DNA of 64,000 nt from the NCBI GenBank assembly GCA_036768485.1, contig JAVLUZ010000229.1, forward strand, positions 1 through 64,000, given 5' to 3'. Source of the stretch: Mermis nigrescens (taxonomy: Eukaryota > Nematoda > Enoplea > Mermithida > Mermithidae). Position numbers and translations under genes: made by a program. Numbering within the stretch: position 1 is the stretch's first letter; each line of letters begins with the position of its first letter. Shown piece by piece: positions 32,314 to 43,167 of this stretch. The notes beneath the pieces were generated by a model. The model was not told the DNA's origin and did no database searches. It saw only the letters and a list, made by a program, of their open reading frames with translations.

Positions 32314-34406
32314 AAGAAAGTCGGCACTCAAGAAAGTGTAGGCTTAAAATTTTTTGAATATACATACGCAGGTGCCTGATTTTCGGTTTTTTGACAAATG
32401 TCCTTAATTTAAAAACAACTTTAGAATAAATATGTCTACAGAATAATTATGTTGATTTTTGTACAATCAAATTCAATTAACAAACCATTTTCACTGTTTT
32501 AATATTTGTTTTGAACCTTCAATGGTTTGCTTTATGATTTTCGGAGTCTTGTCAATTAGCAAAATTGTTCAATTAAACACATTATCGTCAACATGGATGC
32601 ATTAAATGAATTGAGAACATCGGCTAATTGGCTTGACTTTGAATACAAATGCCAGTTTGTTAGGTTGGGTTCCTAGAAAATATCGCTTCTAGCCTTTCAT
32701 ATGAAAATATTAACCTGCGCGCAAGTTGGACGGACTGTGTGTTTTGTCCGTTTGACGATCAGTACCTATATCATCTTGCCTTAAATAAGTATTACCTACA
32801 TGCCACGATTACATGACCAATGACCCCTATTGTGATATGAGTCCTTTCTACTCGCCATTGTTTGATTCAACTCATAAATCAACTCAAGCCCACATTCATG
32901 ATTTGCTATATAGTGTAATACTAGCAAAAACAAGATGTTGCCATACCTGGGTGTGGGGGTTTTTGAGGATAAACCAAAATACAAACCAAAATACCCCACA
33001 GAATTCAATTTTTGAAATTTTTTTTGTTTTTCTCTGCAATTTTTTGTGGCTAATGGATAGTGCTCGATGAGAAACGTGTTTTTTTGCCATAACACTATAC
33101 CTAGGCGTGGGGGTGGGGAAGGGGGTATGCACTCCCCTAGAAACCAAAATACCCTTTAAACTTCAATTTTTAGAATTGTTTTGTTTTTTTCGCTATTTTG
33201 CGATGCCAACGGATAGTGCTTGATGAGAAACGTTGAAAAATGGTGTTTTTTGCCATACCGTGCACCCTCCAGATTTTTTGACCTTTGAAAAAATCTTGCA
33301 TGCCCCAGAATTTGGTGCCACCCATACCTGGGCATGGAGGAGGGTTTGGAGGAACCCCCTCCCCGAGAAACCAAAATACCCCCTTCCCCTCCCAGAAACC
33401 AAAATGCCTCCCCCAGATTCAATTTTTGAAATTTTTTTGTCTTTTTTACAAGTTTTTGATGCCAATGGATAGTACTCAATGAGAAACGTTGAAAAATTGT
33501 TTTTTCCCCACCATACCACTATTTTTGAGGTCATTTTTTGACCTTTGAAAAAATCATGCAATCTATCCCCCAGGAACTTTGGTGGCGCCCACGCTATGGT
33601 GGTCGCCACACATAACAAAATAAAATTAAATTTTCAATCAGATAGCAAGGTCTTTAAAACTGACGATTGCGACCTAGAATTTATATTTCCAACCACAAAC
33701 TCAGAAACTGAATTTAAATCTGATATCAGAAGTCCAGACATAACACTAATGAGCTAAATACTTGAGTTAGCTTTTAAAAACAAATATTCTTTCAAATTTT
33801 ATGCGTCTAAAATTAAAAATTTAATATGAATTTTAGAGTTATTACATTTTTGATAATATACTGTACAAAAACAATTTTTTAAAATTGAAATTTTTGCAAA
33901 ACTTCAAACATTTTTCGAACTCGAAACATTTTTTGACGGATCATAAAATTAAGCTGAGACTAAATGTAAGGAAAGGGCTCCTTCATTCGAACCTGTGTTA
34001 TAAATTGAAAAAATATCGCTCAACTAATTTAAGAAATTAAATCGCAATTGTGCTGCTTTATTCATACCTGTAAACTTTGGTTGAAAATGGAAAAATCTAC
34101 ATCTCAGATTAAAAACCTCGATTTAAACATAAGCGTGAGCTTTGATTTTATCGATTTATGCTTGCAAAAAAGCTTTGCCTCATTCCATTTCTTTCAATGA
34201 AGTATCTTTCTAGATTTCCAAATTTCAAACTCATTTGATGTAATCGATTTCATTTAAAAACAAGTCAAGTCGTAGATCTTTTTCCAGCGAGAACGATTTG
34301 AAGGTGCATATAGAAAAGCGTGCTTGGGTAGCTTGCTGACCACATGAGTGCAAGGTCATGCTATCGCCAATGAAGATGAGCATAAATTACATATGTAGGC
34401 GCATGT
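32314..34406. repeat. 2.1-kb direct duplication, first copy
   Basis: Matches 34547-36631 over about 2.09 kb with scattered substitutions and indels of a few percent. It includes a compound array of GTGGGCAGC-type MITE pieces and part of the right arm of the foldback element. Confidence 0.85.
32940..33600. repeat. Compound array of three MITE-related units
   Basis: Three successive units each contain GCCAT...CC, an ATGGATAGTRCTYRATGAGAAACGT-like core and C/G-rich ends, as in the single MITEs at 39778 and 53658. They explain the proline/glycine-rich ORFs here, which are not genes. The same array recurs at 35160-35830. Confidence 0.75.
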
Positions 34407-34529
34407 TGACTAAAAAGCGCCTAATTGTTTTGGCCAAGCTTGGAGTATGCCACTCATCCAAGCTATGGAACATTGTTATTCAGAACGCCAATTAAGCTAT
34501 ATGTAAAAAAGCCATCGAAGGATAAGAAA

Positions 34530-34546
34530 NNNNNNNNNNNNNNNNN
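34530..34546. other. Assembly gap (17 N)
   Basis: Seventeen undetermined bases. The second duplicated copy begins immediately after it, so order and copy number around this point are not certain. Confidence 1.
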
Positions 34547-36631
34547 AAGAAAGTCGGCACTCAGGAAAGTGTAGGCTTTAAAATTTTTTGATATACATAT
34601 GCAGGTGCCTGATTTTCGGATTTTTGACAAATGTCCTTGATTTAAAAACAACTTCAGAATAAATATGTCTACAGAATAATTATGTTGATTTTTGTACAAT
34701 CTAATTCAATTAACAAACCATTTTAACTGTTTTAATATTTGTTTTGAACCTTCAATGGTTTGCTTTATGATTTTCGGAGTCTTATCATAAAAATTGTTCA
34801 ATTAAACACATTATTCGTCAACATGGATGCATTAAATGAATGAGAACATCGGCTAATTGGCTTGACTTTGAATACAAATGCCAGTTTGTTAGGTTGGGTT
34901 CCTAGAAAATATCGGTTCTTGCCTTTCATATGAAAATATTAACCTGCGCGCAAGTTGGACGGACTGTGTGTTTTGTCCGTTTGACGATCAGTACCTATAT
35001 CATCTTGCCTTAAATAAGTATTACCTACATGCCACGATTACATGACCAATGACCCCTATTGTGATATGAGTCCTTTCTACTCGCCATTGTTTGATTCAAC
35101 TCATAAATCAACTCAAGCCCACATTCATGATTTGCTATATAGTGTAATACTAGCAAACAAGATGTTGCCATACCTGGGCGTGGGGGTTTTTGAGGGTAAA
35201 CCAAAATACAAACCAAAATACCCCATCAGAATTCAATTTTTGAAATTTTTTTTCGTTTTTCTCTGCAATTTTTTGTGGCCAATGGATAGTGCTCAATGAA
35301 AAATGTGTTTTTTTAGCCATAACACTATACCTAGGCATGAGGGGTGGAGAAGGGGGTATGCACTCCCTCAGAAGCCAAAATACCCTTTAAACTTCAATTT
35401 TTAGAATTGTTTTGTTTTTTTCTAGCTATTTTGTGATGCCAACGGATAGTGCTTGATGAGAAACGTCTGAAAAATGGTGTTTTTTGCCATACCGTGCACC
35501 CTCCAGATTTTTTGACCTTTGGAAAAATCTTGCATGCCCTATAATTTGGTGCCACCCATACCTGGGTATGGAGGAGGGTTTGGAGGAACCCCCTCCCCGA
35601 GAAACCAAAATACCCCCTTCCCCTCCCAGAAACCAAAATACCTCCCCCAGATTCAATTTTTGAAATTTATTTTGTCTTTTTTACAAGTTTTTGATGCCAA
35701 TGGATAGTACTCAATGAGAAACGTTGAAAAATTGTTTTTTTCCACCATACCACTATTTTTGAGGCCATTTTTTGACCTTTGAAAAAATCATGCAATCTAT
35801 CCCCCAGAACTCTGGTGGCGCCCACCTATGGTGGTCGCCACACATAACAAAAATAAAATTAAATTTTCAATCAGATAGCAAGGGCTTTAAAACTGCGATT
35901 GCGACCTAGAATTTATATTTCCAACCACAAACTCAGAAATTGAATTTAAATCTGATATCAGGAGTCCAGACATAACACTAATGAGCTAAATACTTGAGTT
36001 AGCTTTTAAAAACAATATTCTTTCAAATTTTATGCGTCTAAAATTAAAATTTTAATATGAATTTTAGAGTTATTACATTTTTGATAATATACTGTACAAA
36101 AACAATTTTTGAAAATTGAAATTTTTGCAAAATTTCAAAATTTTTCGAACTCAAAACATTTTTTGACGGATCATAAAATTAAGCTGAGACTAAATGTAAG
36201 GAAAGGGCTCCTTCATTCGAACCAGCATTTATAAATTGAAAAAATATCGCTCAACTAATTTTAGAATTTAAATCACAATTGTGCTGCTTTATTCATACCT
36301 GTAAAGTTTGGTTGAAAATGGAAAAATCTAAATCTCAGATTAAAAAACTCGATTTAATCATAAGCGTGAGCTTTGATTTTATCGATTTATGCTTGCAAAA
36401 AAGCTTTGCCTTATTCCATTTCTTTCAATGAAATATCTTTCTAGATTTCTAAATTTCAAACTCATTTGATGTAAGTCGATTTCATTTAAAAACAAGTCAA
36501 GTCGTAGATCTTTTTCCAGCAAGAACGTTTTGAAGGTGCATATAGAAAAGCGTGATTGGGTAGCTTGCTGATCAGATGAGTGCAAGGTCATGCTATCGCC
36601 AAGGAAGATGAGCATAAATTATGTAGGCGCA
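34547..36631. repeat. 2.1-kb direct duplication, second copy
   Basis: Counterpart of 32314-34406, starting exactly at the gap edge. It contains a further copy of the compound MITE array (35160-35830) and runs into the complete right arm. Confidence 0.85.
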
Positions 36632-37034
36632 TGCATTAATTATAGTCTGTTTCACTTGACTCGGAAATGGGCTACCGAAAATCAATACAATTCCAGATTA
36701 TTATTCAACAAGGTTAGGTACTTAGGTACCTATGAAAATATTTAGGACAGATGCATTACCTGTGTATTAGTTTAGAATTGCTAATCAAGCATCCCCAGGA
36801 TTTGATCGCTGAAAGCATGACCTGACCACTACTATACGAAATAAATGTAGGTGTCTCCGTGAAACCCTTTATATAAATTATTAGGTTGATGTCGCAAGTC
36901 AGCCAAAATTCTATAAGGCTGAAATTCTTTTCGTTTATGTACTATGCATGCCTATTAATTAAAATTTAAATGACCCTTGCTATTTGCTCACGCAAAGATT
37001 ATATGACATCATTTTTTGGTCTCTTAGAACCTCA

Positions 37035-37590
37035 ATTTGTATGTTTGTTGAAGTTCTATAAAAGATCTGTTGAACTTCGATTTGCACAACATCAAAGTTC
37101 TATTAACAGATTTGTCGCACTGTGTCTCGAAGTTTGACGAACTTTGATGTGCATTCTATTGAAGTTCTTTTAAAAATTTATCGAACTTCAATTAGTGTCT
37201 TATCGAAGTTCGACAGTCTTCTATAGAACTCCAATCAAAGTTATTTATCGAACTTCTATAGAACTTCTTCAAACTTCTTTGTCGAACTTCTATCGACTTT
37301 CTCCAAAAATTGACAGTCTTCTATAGAAATTCTAACAGTTATTTATCAAACTTCTATAGAACTTCTTCAAAGTTCTTTATCAAACTTCTATAGAACTTCT
37401 TTGAAGTTTGACAGTCTTCTTTATGAACTTTTATCAAAGTTATTCATTGAACTTCTATAAAACTTCTTCAAACTCCTTTATCAAACTTCTATAGAACTTC
37501 TTCAAAGTTTGACAGTCTTCTACAGAACTTCTATCAAAGTTATTTATTGAAGTCCTATAGAACTTCTTCGAAGTTCTTCACAGAACCATG
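37035..37590. repeat. Subterminal GAACTTCTATAGAACTTC repeats, right arm
   Basis: Mirror of the array at 29636-30075, with units GAACTTCTATAGAACTTCTTC and ACAGTCTTCTATAGAA. Confidence 0.9.
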
Positions 37591-37610
37591 AATTAATACA
37601 AGACGCCTAA

Positions 37611-38054
37611 CAAGGGATCAACTATTATGCAGCCAAAATGGCTACATGGTTAATCAGCGTGTCGTTAATTATGCATATTGAAGCAGTGATTAAAAGCAAA
37701 AATAACTTCAGAGGCAGAAGTACATAAGCAAAATTTTTAGAACAGAGAAAACTGAAGGTATCAGCCAATTTGGCGTTCCTTAGTCTATGTGAATAAAAAT
37801 AAAGCCACCTAGTGATGAGTTAGAGGCAAAAAACCACAACCATACATTTTATTGCCATGTTATAACATAGAAGTAAAAGCACAAATCCGAATCTTTGAAG
37901 CAAAAAGTACATAAGACAAATTTGATGAAAATGAATATGTAACTAACTAGACTGATACTAGAAATATTGTGGATTCAGGATCTGCAGTGTAACTTCATGT
38001 ATCTATAATATTCATTGAGATATATGGAAAAAACTGTGAAAAAAGTGCTATTCC
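37611..38054. other. Spacer, nothing recognised
   Basis: AT-rich DNA between the foldback element and a Polinton ATPase fragment. Confidence 0.5.
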
Positions 38055-38205
38055 AGGCCTTATTTCAGGACCAACAAAGTCCGGCAAAACAACTTTTGTC
38101 AAGCAATCAATTGAGAATAGAGCATGCCTAATTGATACTAAAATCAAAAAGATTTGGTGGTGCTTTGCAGAAAATCGGCCTCTTTATGCGTTTTGTTGAC
38201 GTTTG
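38055..38205 (+). pseudogene. Fragment of a third Polinton packaging ATPase
   Basis: About 140 bp almost identical to P2 43190-43330. It encodes LISGPTKSGKTTFVKQ (Walker A) and ENRACLIDTKIKK. Similarity ends abruptly on both sides, and no other Polinton gene is adjacent. It is a piece of a P2-like element. Confidence 0.85.
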
Positions 38206-38671
38206 CATCAATATGAACTTTCTTCATGCTTTTTAGCCTCAGGTAAACTTGAGGTATCCATGTTCACGTCATTTTTAGAAGAACAGGGCTATTGCGGAGG
38301 GAGTAAAGCTATGGCAGCTTAGTAATCTGCTATATGCGTGATGGAGGCAAATTATTGTGTGGCACAGAGCGATAAGCAGAGTTATTATAAGTATTATGCG
38401 GTTCTGGCGGATTACTCACATAGGGATTATTTTGGCGATAATCATAAGATGGAAAGTGATTATTGTAATTCTGACTTTGAAAAGTTTGACGGTAATTTGG
38501 TGCATAGTCATTGTAGTTTTGTTGGAAAATTGGGCGCGAGCATCTCAAATTGAAACATGTGTCAGAATTTTGTGACATAGGTTGCCGATTTTGGCCTTGA
38601 TGAAGATATCTAGACTTAGACGGCTGACGATTATGATAATTTGGGCGTGATGAAGAGCGATCGCAATTATT

Positions 38672-39295
38672 CTATGAGCGCAATTGACTATGTGGATGCA
38701 CAGGAAAATCATGTTTCAAATGTTGCGCGTTTTCATCTGATTTGCACTGCTTTAGCCATTTATAACATTCGTCTTGCATGTGACCGTTTCTTTTACAGTA
38801 TGTGCAATATTTTTGCGATATATTCTCGTCATTTTCAGGGCGGTATGAGCGATTATATCTTTTAGTGTGCGGGCAATCAGAATTAAAATTACTAGCAAAA
38901 GGCGCAGTTTCATTAGGCAAAGAACCGCCAGTAGGAGTGGCAATTGCTGACACATAAGGTGTTAGCGCTTTTTTTGCTGCAAGCTGACAATTAGCAAACT
39001 CTGCACATTTTGCATTATGTAAAAAGAGGTGTTCACTGATACGCTGCAGTAGAAATATTTGGGTAATAGACCGCACTTTAGTTGATGCCTGAGCGATTGA
39101 ATTAAATTGCGACAAATCAACCGCAATTTGGGGTTGCGTGCGCCTCAATTCTTGATGAATCACAAGATAATATGCTTGCTCAGATTCATTAGACTGTTGC
39201 TCATGCTCAAGAAAACAATCATATAAAGCATTGTGATTGAGTGGGTGAAATTCTGCGATCATAGCACACTTAGTTTTTGTATATGATTTATGCAC
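38672..39295 (-). pseudogene. Gag capsid-like and zinc-knuckle region (R1b), 207-codon frame
   Basis: The longest gag frame in the window. It contains HKSYTKTKCAMIAEF, LYDCFLEHEQQSNESEQAYY, KCAEFANCQLAAKK and, near residue 170, the CCHC knuckle CTYCKRNGHMQDEC. R2 gag has a parallel CIEFANLQYVSAK before its knuckle, so the families are related. Gag packages the retrotransposon RNA. The frame is open here, but the upstream gag portion is out of frame and separated by P2, so it is a relic. Confidence 0.8.
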
Positions 39296-39777
39296 TTCCG
39301 CAGGTCAGAAGCTTCATATAAACTCAGACACATAATTGTCAAAAAATCGATGACAAAAGTTCAGCTCTCTCAGCTTAATTGATTTTATTCACATTTGCCA
39401 AACGTTCAAATTCAGTAAAATTTTACATATATCCGTTCATTCACCTTGAAAAGCTTTTCTACTAGCAACTGCAATATGCATTTGCTGCAAAAACAGAGCA
39501 CAATTAATGCCACCTGATAAAGATGATACCTCATTTGAGGATGAAGATGAATATGAGTTATGGCGAGTAGCGACGCGAGCTGCGATTATGACGCTGAGCG
39601 ATGCAAATGTTTGTGCTGCAAATGATTAGATTCCTCATCAGAAAAATGTGACGCTGATGTTGATTTGGCGGTCGCAAATTTATACCATCATTCATGCGTA
39701 TAGAGTCACCATTAGGGGTAATAAATTACTCCATGGTGGTAAAATATCATCTCTCTGAATGCGAAGCATGCTGCAAC

Positions 39778-40017
39778 CACACGTGGGCATGGGGAGGTTG
39801 GGGGTATGCATCAGCCCGTAAGTTGAAAAACTCCCCAGAATTCAAATTTTGAAATTTTTTTGCTTTTTTGGCGATTTTTGGATGCCATTGGATAGTGCTT
39901 GATGAGAAACGTCGGAAAATGGTGTTTTTTTGCCTTACAATAACTTTTAAGACCATTATTTGACCTTTGAAAATTTGTTCACCCCCTCCATCAGAATTTT
40001 GTTGCTGCCCACCTATG
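39778..40017. mobile_element. GTGGGCAGC MITE, target duplication GCTGCAAC
   Basis: 240 bp from CACACGTGGGC to GCTGCCCACCTATG, flanked by GCTGCAAC (39770-39777, 40018-40025). R1a has the unoccupied site near 9794-9803. Confidence 0.92.
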
Positions 40018-41169
40018 GCTGCAACTGCACGTATTCTACATTAGGAGGAAAATGTTGCAAAGGCAGCGGATTCAAAGATGATTGAGACATATTATTCACA
40101 GAATTAGGTAGAAACTCAGCAGATTGCTGATTTAATAACTGCTGCAAAATATGAGAAGCATTAGGTACAAGCTCAGCAAATTGCTGATTTAACGACTGAT
40201 GCTAAATGCTAGGTAAAATTATCCAGAAATGGGTTTTTGCAATTGCTGCATGGCTATATGCGAAGTAATGGATGCAAAATCAGCAGGTGGGCGCTCTCTC
40301 ATGGGTAATATAGGCTTAAAAGTCTTTTCAGACGTGAGTTCGTTCTAGGCTTAGGATTAGTATTCTGTGGCCGAATAATAGGTGATGAATTATTGGAGTC
40401 TATTTCCGAATGTACAGACTGTTTGATACGCCGTTTAGATCATTCAACAGGAATGTCATTGATTATGTTTTTGTCAGATTTGATTGCTGAGACTGAACTG
40501 CCTCTTGGCGACCAGAAGACAAAACTGCATGCAATAAATTATCAATTTTATCATTAATTGATGCATTTCTTGCACTTTTTCACAATCAGACTGCTCAATA
40601 TGTTTTGATAAACGTGCACACCGAAGATTCATTTGCTGTATATTTTCAATAAAATCAGAAAGAATTCGCTCAGAAATAACTGGATTAGGCGATTTTGCTC
40701 ATCGTTTTGTCTGCTGAGAAATAGTTTCTATCAATATCATCAAAGCACAAATGAGCAATTGAGAACCATTTTGAAGGTTATCAGTTGTACGAATAATTAG
40801 ATTATTAACAAACTGTTTTGTCAGAATGCATTTTGCTACATGCATTGACAGAGTTTCCGGTTAGTAGTATAAGGCGTGTGCCCCTAGGGTGCAATGTTAT
40901 AACATGGCCTGTGTTATAGCATAGGCGGAAGGGCTCAGAATCTGCTCCCTGGCTTTCCTCAAGGAGCAATGCTTTAGCATAGGCTGTGTTGTAGCATAGG
41001 AGAGGGTCGGACCTGTCCGGGGAGGGGGCGACGTCCAGCCCAGGGCCAGAGGGGAAATTTCCCTAGGGGAAATTTATGGGGGAAGTTTCCATTGGGGAAA
41101 TTTCTCTGAGGAAAACTTGAAATAAGTATGAATCAAGAACCAGTAGGTCGGATCAGGCTCAAATATTTC

Positions 41170-41660
41170 AAGGTGTGTTAGATATACGTTAGGTATGCCA
41201 TGTACAAAATTTTAGCGCGCAGCCTACAGTATACCAGCATTAGTTTACACTTTTGCATAACTCAAGAACCAATGGCCGGATTTTGTTCAAAATTTTCATG
41301 ATATGATGTATATAGGCGAGGCATGCTGCGCACAGAATTTTAGCGCGCAGCCTACAGTATACCAATTTACTTTACACTTTCTCATATAGTACTATAACTT
41401 TAGAAATAGAGGGCGGATTGGATTGAAATTTTAGGGGTAGAATAAATATCCTATTAGCAAACTATTACAAGAGTTTTGTGGAAATACCTACAGTATACCA
41501 ATTTACTTTACACTTTCTCATTTGGTACTATAACTTTAGAATCAGCGGTCGGATTGGGTTGAAATTTTAGGAGTAGGATAAATAAATCTCAGCTGTGTTA
41601 TGTACAAAATTTTAGCGCGCAACGTACAGTATGTCAATTTATTGTTTACAATGCTTGACT
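41170..41660. repeat. Tandem units inside P2 left TIR
   Basis: About four diverged units of 120-155 bp sharing TTTAGCGCGCAGCCTACAGT, ATACCAATTTACTTTACACT and GTACTATAACTTTAGAA. Counterparts lie at about 51850-52210 in the right repeat. Confidence 0.8.
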
Positions 41661-41843
41661 TTTTAGCAGTGATCAATTTTGTCTCCCCAAGAAAGATTGT
41701 CTGCATGCGCTTAGGCAAGGGCCCAGAGTCAGATAGGGGACACTACCGCCACTTTACACTGTATGATTTTAGCCAATACAGATGGATGACCATGCATGGG
41801 GAGCGGCGCCAGCCCAGCCCGGGGCCCCACATCAAACACTCAT

Positions 41844-42158
41844 TTAATTTGTAAGCATTATATAGCACAGTATATGCTCATTGATTGATTGTTCGTGAAA
41901 GTATGCATAATATTCTTTTGCTTTCTCACTAAAATGTTGCCACAGATTAGCTAGGGTAGACAAATCACGAAAAGTAAAACATTGTTTGACAAGTTTGGAA
42001 AACTTGCTGAAAGCCTCAGCATCATTTTCTACTAAACTTTGTTTGTACTCAGCAGTTAGCTTAGACCAGAAGTACTTGCCTAAGGCAAAGGTGGATATGC
42101 TGTTCAGGTGAAGCAGGTGTAATAATAAATGATTATAAATTTTTTGTCCTTGATTCAT
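41844..42158 (-). CDS. TIR-encoded 104-aa protein of unknown function, left copy
   Basis: An intact frame starting MNQGQKIYNHLLLHLL, rich in aromatic and helical residues, with NLWQHFSEKAKEYYAYFHEQ near the end. It belongs to no family I recognise; predicted helical and soluble, with no membrane segment or zinc motif. The right TIR holds the same gene (51325-51639) differing at seven residues. Lying wholly inside the terminal inverted repeats, it is present twice per element and would be transcribed outward toward each end. In the right copy its ATG follows the penton stop by only four bases, suggesting it was once the last gene of the late cluster. Confidence 0.75.
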   Translation of the reverse strand: MNQGQKIYNHLLLHLLHLNSISTFALGKYFWSKLTAEYKQSLVENDAEAFSKFSKLVKQCFTFRDLSTLANLWQHFSEKAKEYYAYFHEQSINEHILCYIMLTN

Positions 42159-42169
42159 GTTTAAAGCCG

Positions 42170-42236
42170 ATACCTGAAATGCAGTTTGACAATTGTTTTG
42201 CCAAATTCAAAAGGCACAGGTTTATCTGAAAAAGGG
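42170..42236 (-). pseudogene. Inverted copy of penton C-terminus in left TIR
   Basis: On the minus strand it encodes the penton end (FGKTIVKLHFRYRL, stop, then the TIR gene), matching 51250-51322. It shows that the left TIR was copied from the right end and stops arbitrarily within the penton gene. Confidence 0.85.
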
Positions 42237-42363
42237 CGATCTTTGCCTGCTGTTTAGCTTGTGGGAATTTTTAAGCCCTGAGGCTAGGTTTTACTTTGCG
42301 AACCTCCACACAAAAATCATTGATGAACACATAACTTCATCCATTATGTCATCAGTATTGATC

Positions 42364-42600
42364 TAAAAATTTACAAGGTTTGGAATAATTTTTGTAAAGT
42401 TCGGAATATTTTTTGTAAAGTTTGGAATATTTTTTGTAAAGTTTGGAACACTTTTTGTAAAGTTTGGAATATTTTCTGTAAAATTTGGAATTTATTTTAC
42501 ATGCTTAAGCATAATACTTTTGTAAAGTTTGGAATATTTGTTGTAAAGTTTGGAATATTTTTTGTAAAGTTTGGAAAATTTTTTGTAAAGTTTGAAATAT
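42364..42600 (+). repeat. Conserved Polinton minisatellite in P2
   Basis: Nine or ten units with core TTTTGTAAAGTTTGGAATAT, in two blocks separated by a spacer (about 42490-42520) containing ATTTTACA then CTTAAGCATA. P1 has the same core, plan and spacer at 745-957. It lies downstream of the TBP stop codon (42622, minus strand). Confidence 0.9.
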
Positions 42601-42621
42601 AATGTATCTAATCTGCATTTC

Positions 42622-43120
42622 TCAAAGCATTGTTGAAACTATTTTATATGCTCTGTGCAACTCATGCTCCTGTTTTGCACCTGTGAGGATCAATTTTCCA
42701 CTGGTGAACAGCAAAAATGTTATATTTCTGAATTTGTATATTAAATCAGGAAACAATTCCACTTCATACATGCATTTTCTTTTCACAAGCTCATAAAATT
42801 TGCAAAGATTAATGCGGAACCCTAAATTTGCCGAACCTGCAAACATATGGGGTTTCACCTTCAAATCATCACTTCTAGCTATTTAATGCATCTACAGCTG
42901 CTTTTATAGCACTTTCACCATCTTTCACTCTTTTGGCTCCAACACATACAATTTCATCCGATTTGAAAATCAGTAATGTTGTCTGAGGTAGTCGAAATAC
43001 AATTCCTGGAAATCTCAAATAATTGTATTGTGCAGTCTTTGGTAATTTCTGATAGATTTCTTAGAGGTTAAGCGTATGGGGTAGTGCTGTAGTCAGTAAA
43101 ATATTTTGTATAGTCACAAT
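42622..43120 (-). pseudogene. TATA-box-binding protein (TBP) homologue in Polinton P2
   Basis: A core-only TBP on the minus strand. First repeat: VTIQNILLTTA, then YNYLRFPGIVFRL and LLIFKSDEIVCVGAKR. Second repeat: HMFAGSANLGFRINL, YEVELFPDLIYKF and LLFTSGKLILTGAKQEHEL. All four DNA-kinking Phe positions are Phe (LRF, LIF, ELF, LLF). Lesions: an in-frame TAA (43063-43061), a TAG (42877-42875) with a one-base shift between the repeats, and ATT where P1 has its ATG. It is nearer canonical TBP than the P1 copy (GKLILTGAK, ELFPDLIY). It diverges from the ATPase gene, with overlapping TATA promoters. Confidence 0.92.
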
Positions 43121-43125
43121 TTTTC

Positions 43126-43133
43126 TATAAATA
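43126..43133 (+). promoter_or_regulatory. TATAAATA box for P2 ATPase
   Basis: CTATAAATAC at 43125-43134, 42 bp upstream of the ATPase ATG at 43168. It lies at the start of the TBP gene on the other strand. Confidence 0.65.
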
Positions 43134-43150
43134 CTTCACTGATAAACTTA

Positions 43151-43158
43151 TATTTATA
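43151..43158 (-). promoter_or_regulatory. TATAAATA box for P2 TBP (minus strand)
   Basis: TATTTATA on plus is TATAAATA on minus, 38 bp before the codon aligned with the P1 TBP start (43120). With the box at 43126 it makes two back-to-back promoters whose predicted transcripts overlap at their 5' ends. Confidence 0.6.
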
Positions 43159-43167
43159 CCTAAAACC

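Larger units (their letters stand above)
29615..37607. mobile_element. 8-kb foldback element with GGCGTCTTGTATT termini
   Basis: The left end GGCGTCTTGTATTGATTCAT and the right end (complement GGCGTCTTGTATTAATTCAT) start inverted arms that align over more than 1 kb (29615-31500 with 36030-37607 reversed). TAA flanks both ends (29612-29614, 37608-37610), a 3-bp duplication. The left arm carries a hAT MITE (30146-30732) absent from the right arm. The centre has no recognisable transposase. The right half contains a 2.1-kb direct duplication and a gap, so the real length is uncertain. Confidence 0.7.
40863..42236. repeat. P2 left terminal inverted repeat
   Basis: Inverted copy of 51250-52355. 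It carries a whole small gene (41844-42158, minus) and then the last ~25 codons of the penton gene in inverted orientation, ending near 42236. It has about 270 bp not found in the right repeat, including a GGGGAAATTT-based minisatellite at 41050-41115. Confidence 0.92.

Noticed and set aside
33156..33757. Proline/glycine-rich ORFs on both strands (also 35394-35707)
   Set aside because: They cover the C- and G-rich ends of the MITE array and occur in mirror-image frames.
38338..38865. Plus-strand ORFs opposite R1b gag (also 8687-8902)
   Set aside because: Antisense shadows of the gag zinc-knuckle region.
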